From Chelatococcus sp. HY11 (GTDB lineage Bacteria > Pseudomonadota > Alphaproteobacteria > Rhizobiales > Beijerinckiaceae): a DNA stretch of 64,000 nt. The stretch's first letter is position 1, and each line of letters opens with the position of its first letter. A program made the translations under genes and the position numbers. Where the stretch lies: the NCBI RefSeq assembly GCF_018398335.1, contig NZ_JAHBRX010000001.1, forward strand, positions 2,046,001-2,110,000, in the 5' to 3' direction. Shown here one piece after another: positions 45,558 through 54,764 of the stretch. The notes below the pieces were generated by a model, which worked only from the letters and a program-made list of their open reading frames with translations, had not been told where the DNA came from and ran no database searches.

Positions 45558-46325
45558 ATGATGGCAATGCCGGCTGTAACGCAGCATATGATTGGTCGTG
45601 GCGATGGCGCGGCCGTTGAACTTTTCGTAGCCCGCAACGCGGATGTGGCGCCCAAAGGCGCGATACTGTTTGTTCACGGCAACCAGGGCGGGACGCTTCT
45701 GGGTGGAAAGGAGGCGGTCGATGACGGATCTCTGCTCCGGTTTGCCTCTCGCCTGGGCGTCACGTCCGCCGCGGTCTCGCAGCCAGGCTTCGGCGCATCC
45801 GAGGGCCCTGCGGATTTCTGCGGTCCGAACACGCAGCAAGCAATCGTTGCGGCCCTGAGCTACCTCAAAGAACAACCTTCGGTCGATCCTTCGCGCGTCG
45901 TCGTTTACGGCAACAGTCGCGGCGCGGTTGCGTCAGCGATGGTCGCCGCTCAAGTGCCTGATCTTCGCGCCATTATACTCTCCGGCGGTGTCTATGATCT
46001 GCGAGAAGCGTACCATAACAGTTCGCGAGGTTTGCAGCAGGCTATGGAGATAGAGGCAGGTCTTTCCAGCAATGCTTTCCTCGATCGCTCTGCTCTCCAT
46101 CATGCGCATAGAATCCACGCCGAGACAGTGCTGTTGCACGGCAGGTACGATGACCGTGCGCCGGTTGATCAGGCTGAGAGGTTTTCGGCAGCCCTCACGG
46201 AGGCGGGAAGACCGGTGAGCCTGCACATCTTCGAATGCGGCCATCGCATCCCGCGTGAACAGGCCACGCCGGTCCTGCGGGACGTTCTCACGAGGATATT
46301 CGCGTCCACCGTCACCTACCACTGA
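45558..46325 (+). CDS. Alpha/beta hydrolase family protein
   Basis: The protein (about 255 residues from ATG 45558) has an alpha/beta hydrolase fold: oxyanion strand GAILFVHGNQGG, nucleophile elbow VVYGNSRGAVAS (G-x-S-x-G), and a late histidine in HIFECGHRIPREQ. An acid in HGRYDDRAPVDQ completes the triad. This is close to dienelactone hydrolase or prolyl oligopeptidase-like peptidases; the substrate is unknown. The start is uncertain: ATG at 45558, 45561 and 45567 follow GGGGATG, and GTG 45477 or ATG 45507 are possible. Codon use and GC look somewhat lower than in its neighbours. Confidence 0.78.
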   Translation: MMAMPAVTQHMIGRGDGAAVELFVARNADVAPKGAILFVHGNQGGTLLGGKEAVDDGSLLRFASRLGVTSAAVSQPGFGASEGPADFCGPNTQQAIVAALSYLKEQPSVDPSRVVVYGNSRGAVASAMVAAQVPDLRAIILSGGVYDLREAYHNSSRGLQQAMEIEAGLSSNAFLDRSALHHAHRIHAETVLLHGRYDDRAPVDQAERFSAALTEAGRPVSLHIFECGHRIPREQATPVLRDVLTRIFASTVTYH

Positions 46326-46432
46326 ATCATTGGCCGTATTCGGTTGATGCGGGAAGTCTGCATGGAGCGCCGAAATCGAGACCGCGACTTTTTAGGGCTT
46401 GAGAATAGGGGCGTAGCGCGCACCATGGCGGC

Positions 46433-47158
46433 ATGAAACGTCCGCGCCGCTCCGATTCGCCCGCTGTTCCCGCCCCAGCCTCCGACAGCATCGCCCTGCC
46501 GCTCGTCATGCCGGTCGGGCCGACATATGATCGCGAGTTGCGGCTTAAGGCGCGCGGGCTTTGGCCTGTCGCCGGCGTCGACGAGGTCGGTCGGGGACCG
46601 CTGGCGGGGCCTGTGGTGGTTGCCGCCGTCATTCTTGATCCCGACCGCATTCCCGACGGCCTGGCGGATTCGAAGATACTGGATGCGGCCGAGCGCGAGC
46701 GCCTGCACGACATCATCGTCACGACGAGCCATGTCGGCATCGCCAGCGTCTCCGCAGGCGGCATCGATGCCATGAACATTCGTCAGGCGACGCTGAGCGC
46801 CATGTCGCGCGCGCTGGCCGCGCTGCCCATCGCGCCGATGGTGGCGCTGGTCGATGGCATTGATCGTCCCCCGGCGCCCTGCGAGGTGGAAGCTGTCGTC
46901 AAAGGCGATGCCAATGTCGTTTCCATCGCCGCCGCAGCGATCGTCGCCAAGGTCACGCGGGATCGCATGATGAAGCGGCTATGCGGCCGTTATCCGGCCT
47001 ATGGGTTCTCCCGCCATAAGGGATACGGGACGGTCGAGCATCGCGCCGCCATCGCGGCGCACGGCCCCTGTCCCTTCCATCGCATGAGCTTCGCGCCGCT
47101 CAAAGTCTCACTGGGCGCCGAGGCTGATGCTTCGCCGGTCGCCGCGCTGGCGGTGTAA
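46433..47158 (+). CDS. rnhB: Ribonuclease HII
   Basis: RNase HII removes misincorporated ribonucleotides and RNA from RNA-DNA hybrids. The 241-residue protein has the motifs VAGVDEVGRGPLAGPVVVAAV (catalytic Asp-Glu), DSKIL, LVDG and VVSIAAAAIVAKVTRDRMM, followed by YPAYGFSRHKGYGTVEH. The N-terminal 30 residues are a Pro/Arg-rich extension before the conserved core. It is in the same orientation as the hydrolase gene, 107 bases downstream. Confidence 0.95.
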   Translation: MKRPRRSDSPAVPAPASDSIALPLVMPVGPTYDRELRLKARGLWPVAGVDEVGRGPLAGPVVVAAVILDPDRIPDGLADSKILDAAERERLHDIIVTTSHVGIASVSAGGIDAMNIRQATLSAMSRALAALPIAPMVALVDGIDRPPAPCEVEAVVKGDANVVSIAAAAIVAKVTRDRMMKRLCGRYPAYGFSRHKGYGTVEHRAAIAAHGPCPFHRMSFAPLKVSLGAEADASPVAALAV

Positions 47159-47202
47159 CGCACGCTTGGTCAGAGCGTGCTGGGTTCGGATGGAAACCCG
47201 CC

Positions 47203-47349
47203 GTCATTCCGGGGCCTCGCATCAGCGAGGAGCCCGGAATTTACGGACATGAGACATGACGAGAAGACGCGTGGGACTGCGTCGCCCTCTTGGTTCACCG
47301 TCTTGCTCATGGGTTCCGGGCTCGGGCCTTTCGGCCCGCCCCGAATGAC
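47203..47349. repeat. MITE-like element B (GTCATTC terminal inverted repeats)
   Basis: GTCATTC (47203-47209) and GAATGAC (47343-47349) are terminal inverted repeats. Inside, GGGGCCTCGC...GCGAGGAGCCC folds into a hairpin next to the left end, and CGGGCC TTTC GGCCCG next to the right. It follows the plan of the element at 24132-24260 (GTCATTCCGGGGC, CCCGGAAT, and an inverse end). There is no coding content; it fills the gap between the convergent rnhB and peroxiredoxin genes. Confidence 0.7.
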
Positions 47350-47402
47350 AATGTGGGTCCGTATTACAGTCGGCGTGCCCCCTATTGCATCCGCCGGCCA
47401 TC

Positions 47403-47438
47403 ACCAAAAGAAAAGCCCCCGGACATCATCCGGAGGCT
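47403..47438 (-). terminator. Rho-independent terminator of the peroxiredoxin gene
   Basis: On the minus strand AGCCTCCGGA (47438-47429) pairs with TCCGGGGGCT (47423-47414), a 10-bp stem with one G-U pair and a 5-base loop, followed by TTTTCTTTTGG. It lies 18 bases after the stop. This is the clearest intrinsic terminator in the window. Confidence 0.9.
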
Positions 47439-47455
47439 TGCGGATCAAAAGCGCG

Positions 47456-47941
47456 TCAGAGCTTGGCGAGCAGCGCCTCGGCGCCGGAAACCTCGGCCTT
47501 GCTGGCCGTTTCCTCGACATTGAGCTGCTCGACGACACCGTCGTTCACCACCATCGAATAGCGCTGGGAGCGGGTGCCGAGGCCGAAGCCCTTGCCATCG
47601 AAAGCAAGCCCGATGGCGGTCGCGAATTCCGCGCTGCCGTCCGAGAGAAACTCGATGGTGCCTTCGGCGCCGGTCGCCTTCGCCCAGGCGCCCATCACGA
47701 ACACGTCGTTCACCGCGGTGACGAGGATCGCATCGATACCCTTGGCCCTGATTTCGGAGGCCTTGGCCAGGAAGCCGGGGAGATGGTTGTTGTTGCAAGT
47801 GGGCGTGAAGGCGCCCGGCACGGCAAACAGCACAACCCGCCGCCCCTTGAAAAGGTCATCCGTGGTCTTGGCCGCCGGGCCATCCGACGTGGGGATGCGG
47901 AAGGTCACCTGGGGTAGCGGATCACCGACTTTGATGGCCAT
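47456..47941 (-). CDS. Peroxiredoxin (Prx5 type)
   Basis: The 161-residue thiol peroxidase reduces H2O2 or organic hydroperoxides in the cytoplasm. The active site is VPGAFTPTCNNNHLPGF (peroxidatic Cys in PFTPTC-like context), preceded by GRRVVLFA and followed by VNDVFVMGAWAKATGAEG. It lacks a fused glutaredoxin domain, so electrons must come from a separate reductant. The ATG at 47941 (MAIKVGDPLPQVTFRI) is the family start; the longer frame has no similarity. It is followed by a strong terminator, so this is its own transcriptional unit or the end of one. Confidence 0.92.
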   Translation of the reverse strand: MAIKVGDPLPQVTFRIPTSDGPAAKTTDDLFKGRRVVLFAVPGAFTPTCNNNHLPGFLAKASEIRAKGIDAILVTAVNDVFVMGAWAKATGAEGTIEFLSDGSAEFATAIGLAFDGKGFGLGTRSQRYSMVVNDGVVEQLNVEETASKAEVSGAEALLAKL

Positions 47942-48039
47942 GCGATGGAACTCCTGATCATGAACACCCTGGCGGGCGTAAAACGGCGGCCCCATCAGAA
48001 CGCGGGACCCGGCACGCGCGAAACGCGCCGGACCATCAG

Positions 48040-48903
48040 TTACCGCGCAATGGCGCTGACGTCGAGGTCGGAGACCACCTCGATGGACCGGCCCCCGACC
48101 ACCAGGGTCAGCAACAAGGGAATCTTGGTGGCGGAGATGTGTTTCGGCTTGTCGCTCAATGGCACGCTGAAGCGAAACTCGCCGCCCTCCAGCGCCTCGC
48201 GCTCCGGCCTGCCGAAGAGCCAGCCATCCGGCCCTTCCACGAAGAGATTGCCTTCCACCGGGCTGCCTTCCTGCTGCGGAATGCGCGCCTTGACGACCAG
48301 GGCTTTGACCGGGCCCTCGACGGCGGCGATGGCGATGCCGTCCACCGCCTCGCCAAGCCCGACACGGCGTGGAATGTTACCGGCGAAGGGGTCCGCCAAA
48401 GGCAGCGACACGGCCTCGCTGGCCGCGGGCAGACGGAGGCTCGCCTCTGCCTTCGCCGGAATACAGATGTCCTTGCAAACGGCGTAGTCGAGGTTGAGCT
48501 TCAGAACGACCGGCTTGTCCTTGTCCTGCGCCACCACCGAAACGGGAAAGCGGGCACGGCCCCCATAACCGATGGCATAACCGCTGCCGTCGAAGAACCA
48601 TTTCGGTGCCGGCCATTTGATGGTCACGGCGCCGAGGTTCTCGGACTTCGACCAATCGAACGTGGGCGGAACCCCCGAATCACCCGGTGTGCGCCAGTAG
48701 GTCTTGTACCCGGGCTGCAGGGCGATATCGACGATCACCTCGCGATTGGGGCTGTCTGGCGGAATCGCCACGGGGTCCAGCCTGACCGTGGAATGCATGG
48801 GGGCCTTGGCGACCGGACGCCAGACCGCATCCTGCGCCATCGCATTTGCCAGAAGGCCTATCCAGACGATTGAGGCAGACGCCAGAGGGGCAAACCTGCT
48901 CAT
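48040..48903 (-). CDS. Periplasmic protein with a DsbD N-terminal-like domain
   Basis: The 287-residue protein has a signal peptide ([24 protein letters not shown]). A DsbD alpha-domain-like fold follows, with the conserved [23 protein letters not shown] and [15 protein letters not shown], a pair of cysteines as in the thiol-exchange site of DsbD/ScsB. The transmembrane and C-terminal thioredoxin domains of full DsbD are absent. It probably passes electrons or heme-apocytochrome thiols in the periplasm; that is inference. It is divergent from yqgE. Confidence 0.82.
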   Translation of the reverse strand: MSRFAPLASASIVWIGLLANAMAQDAVWRPVAKAPMHSTVRLDPVAIPPDSPNREVIVDIALQPGYKTYWRTPGDSGVPPTFDWSKSENLGAVTIKWPAPKWFFDGSGYAIGYGGRARFPVSVVAQDKDKPVVLKLNLDYAVCKDICIPAKAEASLRLPAASEAVSLPLADPFAGNIPRRVGLGEAVDGIAIAAVEGPVKALVVKARIPQQEGSPVEGNLFVEGPDGWLFGRPEREALEGGEFRFSVPLSDKPKHISATKIPLLLTLVVGGRSIEVVSDLDVSAIAR

Positions 48904-49159
48904 ATGTCGCTCACAATCCTTTGCATGCCAACGGCCACCTCAGCCAAGGTCCCCTCCCCGGCCCCAGCATGACCCAAGCCATGCCACCGAATGCGAACTC
49001 CGCCTTATCGATACGGGCAAACGCGATATCCCCGAAATTCTGTATAGCCGGGATTCTCCGGATACGAGCCAATTCTCTGTGAAGGCTAGAAACTCGATCG
49101 ATGCGAAAAGCGTTGAAAAGCGTACCTATGGTCGTAGCATAGGCGAAAAGGACCCCTTG

Positions 49160-49771
49160 ATGCGATCTGTGCAGCCAACGAACGACGACATGGGCGGCTA
49201 TCTCGACGGGCAGCTGCTCATCGCCATGCCCGGAATGAGCGACGAGCGTTTCGCGCGGAGCGTGATCTATGTCTGCGCGCATTCCGAGGAAGGCGCCATG
49301 GGCATCATCGTGAACCGCCCCGCCCCGGACCTGAGCTTTCCCGACGTGCTGGTGCAGCTTGACATCATCCCCCCTGAGGACGTGATCCGGCTGCCGACCC
49401 GTGCGGAACATATCCAGGTTCTGCGTGGCGGACCCGTTGAGACGGGACGTGGGTTCGTGCTGCATTCCGATGACTTCTTCATCGACAACTCAACGTTGTC
49501 GATCGACGATGGCATCTGCCTAACGGCGACTGTCGACATTTTGAAGGCAATCGCACGCGGCGAGGGGCCATCGAGCGCCATGCTCGCGCTCGGCTATTCC
49601 GGCTGGTCTCCTGGTCAGCTCGAAAGCGAGATACAGGCCAACGGCTGGCTGAATGGTCCGGCGGACCTCGATCTTCTGTTCGGAGCGTCCATAGAAAGCC
49701 GATACGACCTTGCCTTGCGCAGTCTGGGCATCGAACCCGGCATGCTCTCCGGCCAGGCCGGGCACGCGTAG
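49160..49771 (+). CDS. YqgE/AlgH family protein
   Basis: The 203-residue protein has [39 protein letters not shown], the YqgE/AlgH signature, then [16 protein letters not shown] and [20 protein letters not shown]. The family is widespread; its molecular function is not firmly known. The ATG at 49160 has AAGGA 7 bases upstream (AAAAGGACCCC). An open frame runs back to 48704 but overlaps the divergent gene. The 256 bases between the divergent genes hold the promoters. Confidence 0.92.
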   Translation: MRSVQPTNDDMGGYLDGQLLIAMPGMSDERFARSVIYVCAHSEEGAMGIIVNRPAPDLSFPDVLVQLDIIPPEDVIRLPTRAEHIQVLRGGPVETGRGFVLHSDDFFIDNSTLSIDDGICLTATVDILKAIARGEGPSSAMLALGYSGWSPGQLESEIQANGWLNGPADLDLLFGASIESRYDLALRSLGIEPGMLSGQAGHA

Positions 49772-49849
49772 CGGCCAGCAGGCCCGAAGGCCTCCAGCCA
49801 TTGGTTTCAAGACCGACGGCTATGAGAGTGAACGCCGCCTCGAACCGCC

Positions 49850-52723
49850 TCAGGCGGCTTCGGGCGCCGCACCCACCAGGCGGCGCGCGTCATGGGCTGT
49901 CATCGGCTCGCCGAAGGCAAAACCCTGAGCATATTCGCAGCCGAGCTGCGCGAGCTCGACCGCATCGGACTCGTTCTCCGCGCCCTCCGCGACCACTTCC
50001 ATGCCGAGATCATGGGCGAGCGAGATGATCGCGCGCAGAATGACGGGACGTGTTCCGTTGCCGAGTTGGCGCACGAAGGACTGGTCGATCTTGATGGTGT
50101 CGAAGGGGAAGCGCTGGAGGTAGGACAGCGCGGAATAGCCTGTCCCGAAATCGTCGAGGGAGAGCCCTGCCCCGAGATCACGGATGCGCGACATCATCTG
50201 CGCGGCATATTCCGGGTTCTCCATGACCAGGCTTTCGGTGAGCTCGAGCTTGAGCGAGCCCGGCTCCACCGGCGTGCGGGCAAGCACCGTCTTCACGTCA
50301 TGCAGGAGGTCGTGCCGCAGCAACTGGCGGCTGGAGATATTGACGCTGGCGAAGATCGGCGGATGCACTTCGAGGGCGCGTTGCCAGACGGAGAGTTCGC
50401 GCGCCGTGCACTCCAGCGCGAAGGCGCCGAGTTCCGCGATCAGCCCGCTTTCTTCCGCAATGGGGATGAAGTCGTGCGGCATCAGCCGGCCCTGGCGCGG
50501 ATGGTCCCATCGCAGAAGGGTCTCGAAGCCCGCGATCGTCCGATCCTCCAGCCGGACGATCGGCTGGAAATAGACTTTCATCTCACCACGCTCGAGCGCC
50601 CGGCGCAGGTCGCTCTCGATGGCCAGCTTGTCCGTGCCCTGCCCGCGCATGCCGGGCCGGAACACCTCGATCCGATCCCCACCTTGACGCTTGGCGTGGA
50701 TCATCGCGATCTCGGCGTTGCGCAGCATCTCCTCGCCCTTCACGTCGTCCTGCGAGTCGTGCAGGGCGATGCCGATGGAAGCCGTCAGGAAGATCTCGCG
50801 CTCGGCGAAGGTGACAGGTGTCGTCACCGCGCGCCGGATCATATCGGCGAAGGCGATGATGCGGTCGGACTCGCGTTCCGACACCAGGATCAGGGCAAGC
50901 TCGTCACCCGAGATCCGCGCGAGACTGTCCTGAGGCCGAAGCAGCCGTCCAAGGCGGCGCGACAGCGTCAACAGGATGGCATCTCCCGCCGAAAGACCGA
51001 CGGATTCGTTGACCGCCTTGAAGCGATCGATATCGACGACGATGACCGTCGGGCGGATGATTCCGCCACGGCGGCTCAGCACGAGCGCGCTGTCGAGCCG
51101 GTCGTGGAACAGTTCACGGTTCGGGAGGCCCGTGAGATTGTCGTGCACCGCGTCGTGCAGCAACCGCTCCTCGGCGTTGCGATGCTCGGTGACATCGCTC
51201 AGCGTGCCGACGACGCGGATCACCTCGTTGTCGCTGCCGACCACCGGTCGGGCTTTCAGATTGAACCAGAAATACTGCCCGTTCGCGGCCCGCAGCCGGA
51301 AATCGAGCGCGATGCGACCGCGCTTCTGCTCCAGAACGGCATCGAGCGTCGCCCGGTAGCGGTCGGCATCGAAGGGGTGGATGATGTCGAGCCAAGCCGA
51401 GGCCGGCCCCTCCAGACTGCCGCGGCGCAGCGACAGAAGCTGCTCGACCTCGTTGCTCACGAAGATGCGGTCGGCGGACACGTCCCAATCGAAGACGATG
51501 TCGCCGGATCCCGCGATCGCCAGCGCCTTTCGCTCACTGTCGCTGACGAGGCCCTGCGCGAGAGCGCCGCCGGCAAAGGCATGCTGCATGACCGTGAAGC
51601 CGATGAGCAGGACGATGAGGACGAGGCCGCCGATGAGCGCTGGCGGCACCAGATCCCGCGACAGCTCGCCGAGAACCGTGAAGCTCGTGGCGGCGACCCA
51701 GACCAGCAGCAGCAACCAAGCCGGGATGAGCATCACCGCGCGGTCATAGCCATGGCTCGCGAGATGGACCACCAGCGCGAAACCGACAGCGGCGATGGCC
51801 GCGATCGATATGCGCGCGACACCGGCGGCGATCGGCGCATCGAAGACCGCCAGGCCGACGAGGGCACCGAGAAAGAGCAGCCAGAACAGCGTGACGTGGC
51901 TGTAGCGGACGTGCCAGCGACTGAGATTGAGATAGGCGAAAAGGAAGACGAGGAGCGTCGCCGCGAGCACCGCCTCCGCCGCAGCGCGGTAGATGCGCTC
52001 CGTCGCCGCCGCGATCGGAAAGATCTGCTGGAAAAAGCCGAAATCGATGCAGGCATAAGCCAGAACGGCCCACGCGAGCGCCGCGGCCGCCGGGAAGATC
52101 ACCGCGCCCTTCACCACGAAGACGACCGTCAGGAACAGCGCGAGCAGGCCGGCGATGCCAATGATGATGCCCTTGTAGAGGGTTAGCCCGTTGACCTTGT
52201 GCTTGTAGGCCTCCGGTTCCCACAGATAGAGCTGCGGCAGGTTGGACGTGTTGAGTTCGGCGACGAAGGTCACCGTGGTGCCGGGATCGAGCGTGACCGT
52301 GAAGATGTCCGCGTCGGAGCTGTCCTCCCGCTCCGGCCGGATGCCCTGGCTCGCGGTGATGGCGGCGATGCGCGAGGAACCGAGATCCGGCCAGACGACG
52401 CCCGAGCCGACGAGGCGGTAGTGCGGCGCCACCAGGAGCCTGTCGATCTGCTCGTCGGTGTCGTTGGTAAGCGCGAAGACGATCCAGTCCGGCCGCGTGC
52501 CGCCCTCGCGCGCCTTCACCGCAATGCGGCGCACGATGCCGTCTGGCCCCGGCGCCGTCGAAATCTGGATAAGGTCGCCCTCGGACTTGTAGTGCTCGAC
52601 GACGGGAGTCAGATCGACCGCCGCCGCATCGAGCGTCACCCTGACAGCCTCCACAGCGCTGGCGGGCGACGCTGCCAAAGCGAGCCACAAGCTGCAGACA
52701 ATGAGGGTGAGAACGCGGATCAC
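49850..52723 (-). CDS. Membrane-bound PAS-GGDEF-EAL cyclic-di-GMP protein (probable phosphodiesterase)
   Basis: From the N-terminus: a signal-like hydrophobic segment, a periplasmic domain (about 25-165), seven or so membrane helices (about 165-390), a PAS domain (about 410-525), GGDEF (about 530-690) and EAL (about 705-955). The GGDEF signature is SGDEL, so cyclase activity is unlikely and the domain may bind GTP. EAL keeps catalytic residues: FETLLR, ASVNIS, KLELTES, LDDFGTGYSALSYL, IKID and VVAEGAEN. So it probably degrades c-di-GMP. The start is uncertain: GTG 52723 gives MIRVLTLIVC, while TTG 52729 and the frame up to 53080 are alternatives. It follows the GNAT gene by 121 bases. Confidence 0.85.
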   Translation of the reverse strand: MIRVLTLIVCSLWLALAASPASAVEAVRVTLDAAAVDLTPVVEHYKSEGDLIQISTAPGPDGIVRRIAVKAREGGTRPDWIVFALTNDTDEQIDRLLVAPHYRLVGSGVVWPDLGSSRIAAITASQGIRPEREDSSDADIFTVTLDPGTTVTFVAELNTSNLPQLYLWEPEAYKHKVNGLTLYKGIIIGIAGLLALFLTVVFVVKGAVIFPAAAALAWAVLAYACIDFGFFQQIFPIAAATERIYRAAAEAVLAATLLVFLFAYLNLSRWHVRYSHVTLFWLLFLGALVGLAVFDAPIAAGVARISIAAIAAVGFALVVHLASHGYDRAVMLIPAWLLLLVWVAATSFTVLGELSRDLVPPALIGGLVLIVLLIGFTVMQHAFAGGALAQGLVSDSERKALAIAGSGDIVFDWDVSADRIFVSNEVEQLLSLRRGSLEGPASAWLDIIHPFDADRYRATLDAVLEQKRGRIALDFRLRAANGQYFWFNLKARPVVGSDNEVIRVVGTLSDVTEHRNAEERLLHDAVHDNLTGLPNRELFHDRLDSALVLSRRGGIIRPTVIVVDIDRFKAVNESVGLSAGDAILLTLSRRLGRLLRPQDSLARISGDELALILVSERESDRIIAFADMIRRAVTTPVTFAEREIFLTASIGIALHDSQDDVKGEEMLRNAEIAMIHAKRQGGDRIEVFRPGMRGQGTDKLAIESDLRRALERGEMKVYFQPIVRLEDRTIAGFETLLRWDHPRQGRLMPHDFIPIAEESGLIAELGAFALECTARELSVWQRALEVHPPIFASVNISSRQLLRHDLLHDVKTVLARTPVEPGSLKLELTESLVMENPEYAAQMMSRIRDLGAGLSLDDFGTGYSALSYLQRFPFDTIKIDQSFVRQLGNGTRPVILRAIISLAHDLGMEVVAEGAENESDAVELAQLGCEYAQGFAFGEPMTAHDARRLVGAAPEAA

Positions 52724-52844
52724 ACGCAACGCAGAACTCTCATGCGGATAGGCGCCCGGCTCATATTTCACTCGTACCCGTGCAGCCAAGCCTACGCAAG
52801 GCGAACCGACGCGCCATCCCCATTTTGTCGAGAAGCGGCCGGGT

Positions 52845-53432
52845 TCAGAGGACGAGGTCATCTTTGAGACAGGCGAAGAGAAGATGATCTTGCCATACAC
52901 CGGCGATACACAGATATCGCCGCGCATAGCCCTCCCGCTGAAAACCGGCTTTTTCAAGAAGCCCGATCGACGCCATGTTGCTCGGCAGGCACGCGGCCTC
53001 GACCCGCTGCAGTCCCAGATCGATGAAGGCAAAGCGGAGTGCGGCCTTAACTCCCCGCAGCATATAGCCTTTTCGGGCATGACGCATGCCCACCCAATAA
53101 CCGAGCGTGCAGGCCTGCGCGACGCCGCGACGCACCAAGCCCAAGGTCAAGCCGCCGAGGAGCGCGTCGTCCCCCTCTCGGAACAAGGGGAAGGGATAGG
53201 CGACATCCCGGCGCAGGTCATCCTGGTAGCGCCGCACGCGCCGACGAAAGGCGGCCTTCGTCAGGTCGTCCGGTGGCCAGATCGGCTCCCATGGCTCCAG
53301 GAAGGCCCGGCTCTCCTCACGCAGCGCCGCCCAGGCCGCGTGGTCCGACATCTGCGGAACTCGGAGATAGACCCCGTCGCCTCTGATCGCCGGTGGCGGT
53401 TCGTGGATCGGCGCAAAGCGGAAGATCACCAT
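52845..53432 (-). CDS. GNAT N-acetyltransferase, RimJ/RimL-like
   Basis: The 195-residue protein has GVYLRVPQMSDHAAWAALREESRAFLEPWEP, LGYWVGMRHARKGYMLRGVKAALRFAF and VEAACLPSNMASIGLLEKAGFQREGYARRYLCI. This is the GNAT subgroup that acetylates ribosomal protein N-termini (RimJ) or small molecules. The start is the ATG at 53432, which shares a base with the M16 peptidase stop (TGATG), so translation is coupled. It is the last gene of the run that begins with ctaC. Confidence 0.9.
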   Translation of the reverse strand: MVIFRFAPIHEPPPAIRGDGVYLRVPQMSDHAAWAALREESRAFLEPWEPIWPPDDLTKAAFRRRVRRYQDDLRRDVAYPFPLFREGDDALLGGLTLGLVRRGVAQACTLGYWVGMRHARKGYMLRGVKAALRFAFIDLGLQRVEAACLPSNMASIGLLEKAGFQREGYARRYLCIAGVWQDHLLFACLKDDLVL

Positions 53433-54757
53433 CACCTCTCTCCAAGCGAACCGTCGGCAGCCGCGGCGGGGAACAGCCGTTCTGCTATTCTCCCCAGCGG
53501 TGGCAGCCCCTCAAGCGCGCCGATTGCCGCCAGGATCGGGGACGAGGCCGTGAGAGCGGTGGCCGCCTTGCGCACATCCGCCGCCGTGACCGCCTCAAGC
53601 CGGGAGACGACCTCGGCGCTGGGGATGACGCGATCAAGTGCGATGAGCTGCCGGGCAATCTGCTCGACGCGGCTCGCCGGTGACTCGAGCGCGGTGAAAT
53701 GGGCGACGCGAAGCTGGGCCTTGGCCCGCGCGATCTCCACCTCGGTGGCGTTGTCGGTGGCCTCGCGCAGACAATCGAGCGCGACGGGCATCAGCTCCGC
53801 CAGATCCTCCGGGGCAGTCGCCGCCGACAGGCCGAACACGCCCGCATCCGCGAAGGACCAATGGAAGGCCTCCACCGCATAGGCAAGGCCACGCGCCTCC
53901 CGCACCTCCTGGAACAGGCGCGACGACATGCCCCCGCCGAGGAGATTGGCGAAGACCTGCAGCGGATAGAACGCCTCGTCGAGAAAGGATGCGCCGGCGA
54001 AGCCGATGAGCAGGTGCACTTGCTCGAGATCGCGATCGAGCCGGACCTCCGTGCCGCCCCGATACTGCGCGGGCGCGGGCGCCGCAGCGCGGCCGGGCGG
54101 CAGGGCGGCGAACAGCCGTTCGACGGAAGCGACGATGGCCTCATGGTCAACGGCGCCCGCCGCCGCGACGACCATCCGGCCGGCGCGATATTCGCGCGTC
54201 AGAAAGCGCTTTACCGCATCAGGATCGAAACTGGCGACCGTCGCCGGCGTGCCAAGGATTGGCCGGCCGAGCGGCTGGCCGGTGAAAGCGCCCTCCAGGA
54301 ACAGATCATTGATGAGATCGTCAGGGGTATCCTCGACGGCCCCGATCTCCTGGAGAATGACCGCTTTCTCACGTTCGAGCTCGGCGGCGTCGATCACGGA
54401 ATCGATGATGATGTCGGCGAGGATGTCGAGCGCGAGGTCGACATCACCCGCCATGACACGCGCGGTATAGGCGGTGTGCTCGATGCCTGTCTCGGCGTTG
54501 AGGTCGCCGCCGACCGCCTCGATCGCCTCGGCGATGGCGCGCGCGGAGCGTCGGCGCGTGCCCTTGAAGGCCATGTGCTCCAGCAGATGGGACAGGCCAT
54601 GCTCGCTCGCCCCTTCATGTCGCGAGCCCGTGCCGACCCACACCCCGACCGCCGCTGTCGCCACATGCGGAAAGTGCTCGGTCGCGACCCTGAGCCCGCT
54701 GGCGAGGGTCGTGACACGGACGTTGGTATCGATCTGCGGCGGGGAGCGCAGGCTCAT
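53432..54757 (-). CDS. M16 family (insulinase/processing peptidase-like) zinc peptidase
   Basis: The 441-residue protein has the inverted zinc site HLLEHMAFKG (H-x2-E-H, near residues 58-67) with the distal glutamate in ELEREKAVILQEIGAVEDTP. Typical length and the C-terminal domain of M16B members are present. This is the alphaproteobacterial relative of mitochondrial processing peptidase, cleaving small proteins or peptides, usually in the cytoplasm or periplasm; no signal peptide is seen here. Start ATG 54757 (MSLRSPPQIDTNVRVTTLASGLRV). It is 7 bases after thrC; thrC-M16-GNAT is a conserved order in Rhizobiales. Confidence 0.95.
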   Translation of the reverse strand: MSLRSPPQIDTNVRVTTLASGLRVATEHFPHVATAAVGVWVGTGSRHEGASEHGLSHLLEHMAFKGTRRRSARAIAEAIEAVGGDLNAETGIEHTAYTARVMAGDVDLALDILADIIIDSVIDAAELEREKAVILQEIGAVEDTPDDLINDLFLEGAFTGQPLGRPILGTPATVASFDPDAVKRFLTREYRAGRMVVAAAGAVDHEAIVASVERLFAALPPGRAAAPAPAQYRGGTEVRLDRDLEQVHLLIGFAGASFLDEAFYPLQVFANLLGGGMSSRLFQEVREARGLAYAVEAFHWSFADAGVFGLSAATAPEDLAELMPVALDCLREATDNATEVEIARAKAQLRVAHFTALESPASRVEQIARQLIALDRVIPSAEVVSRLEAVTAADVRKAATALTASSPILAAIGALEGLPPLGRIAERLFPAAAADGSLGER

Positions 54758-54764
54758 GCGTCGC

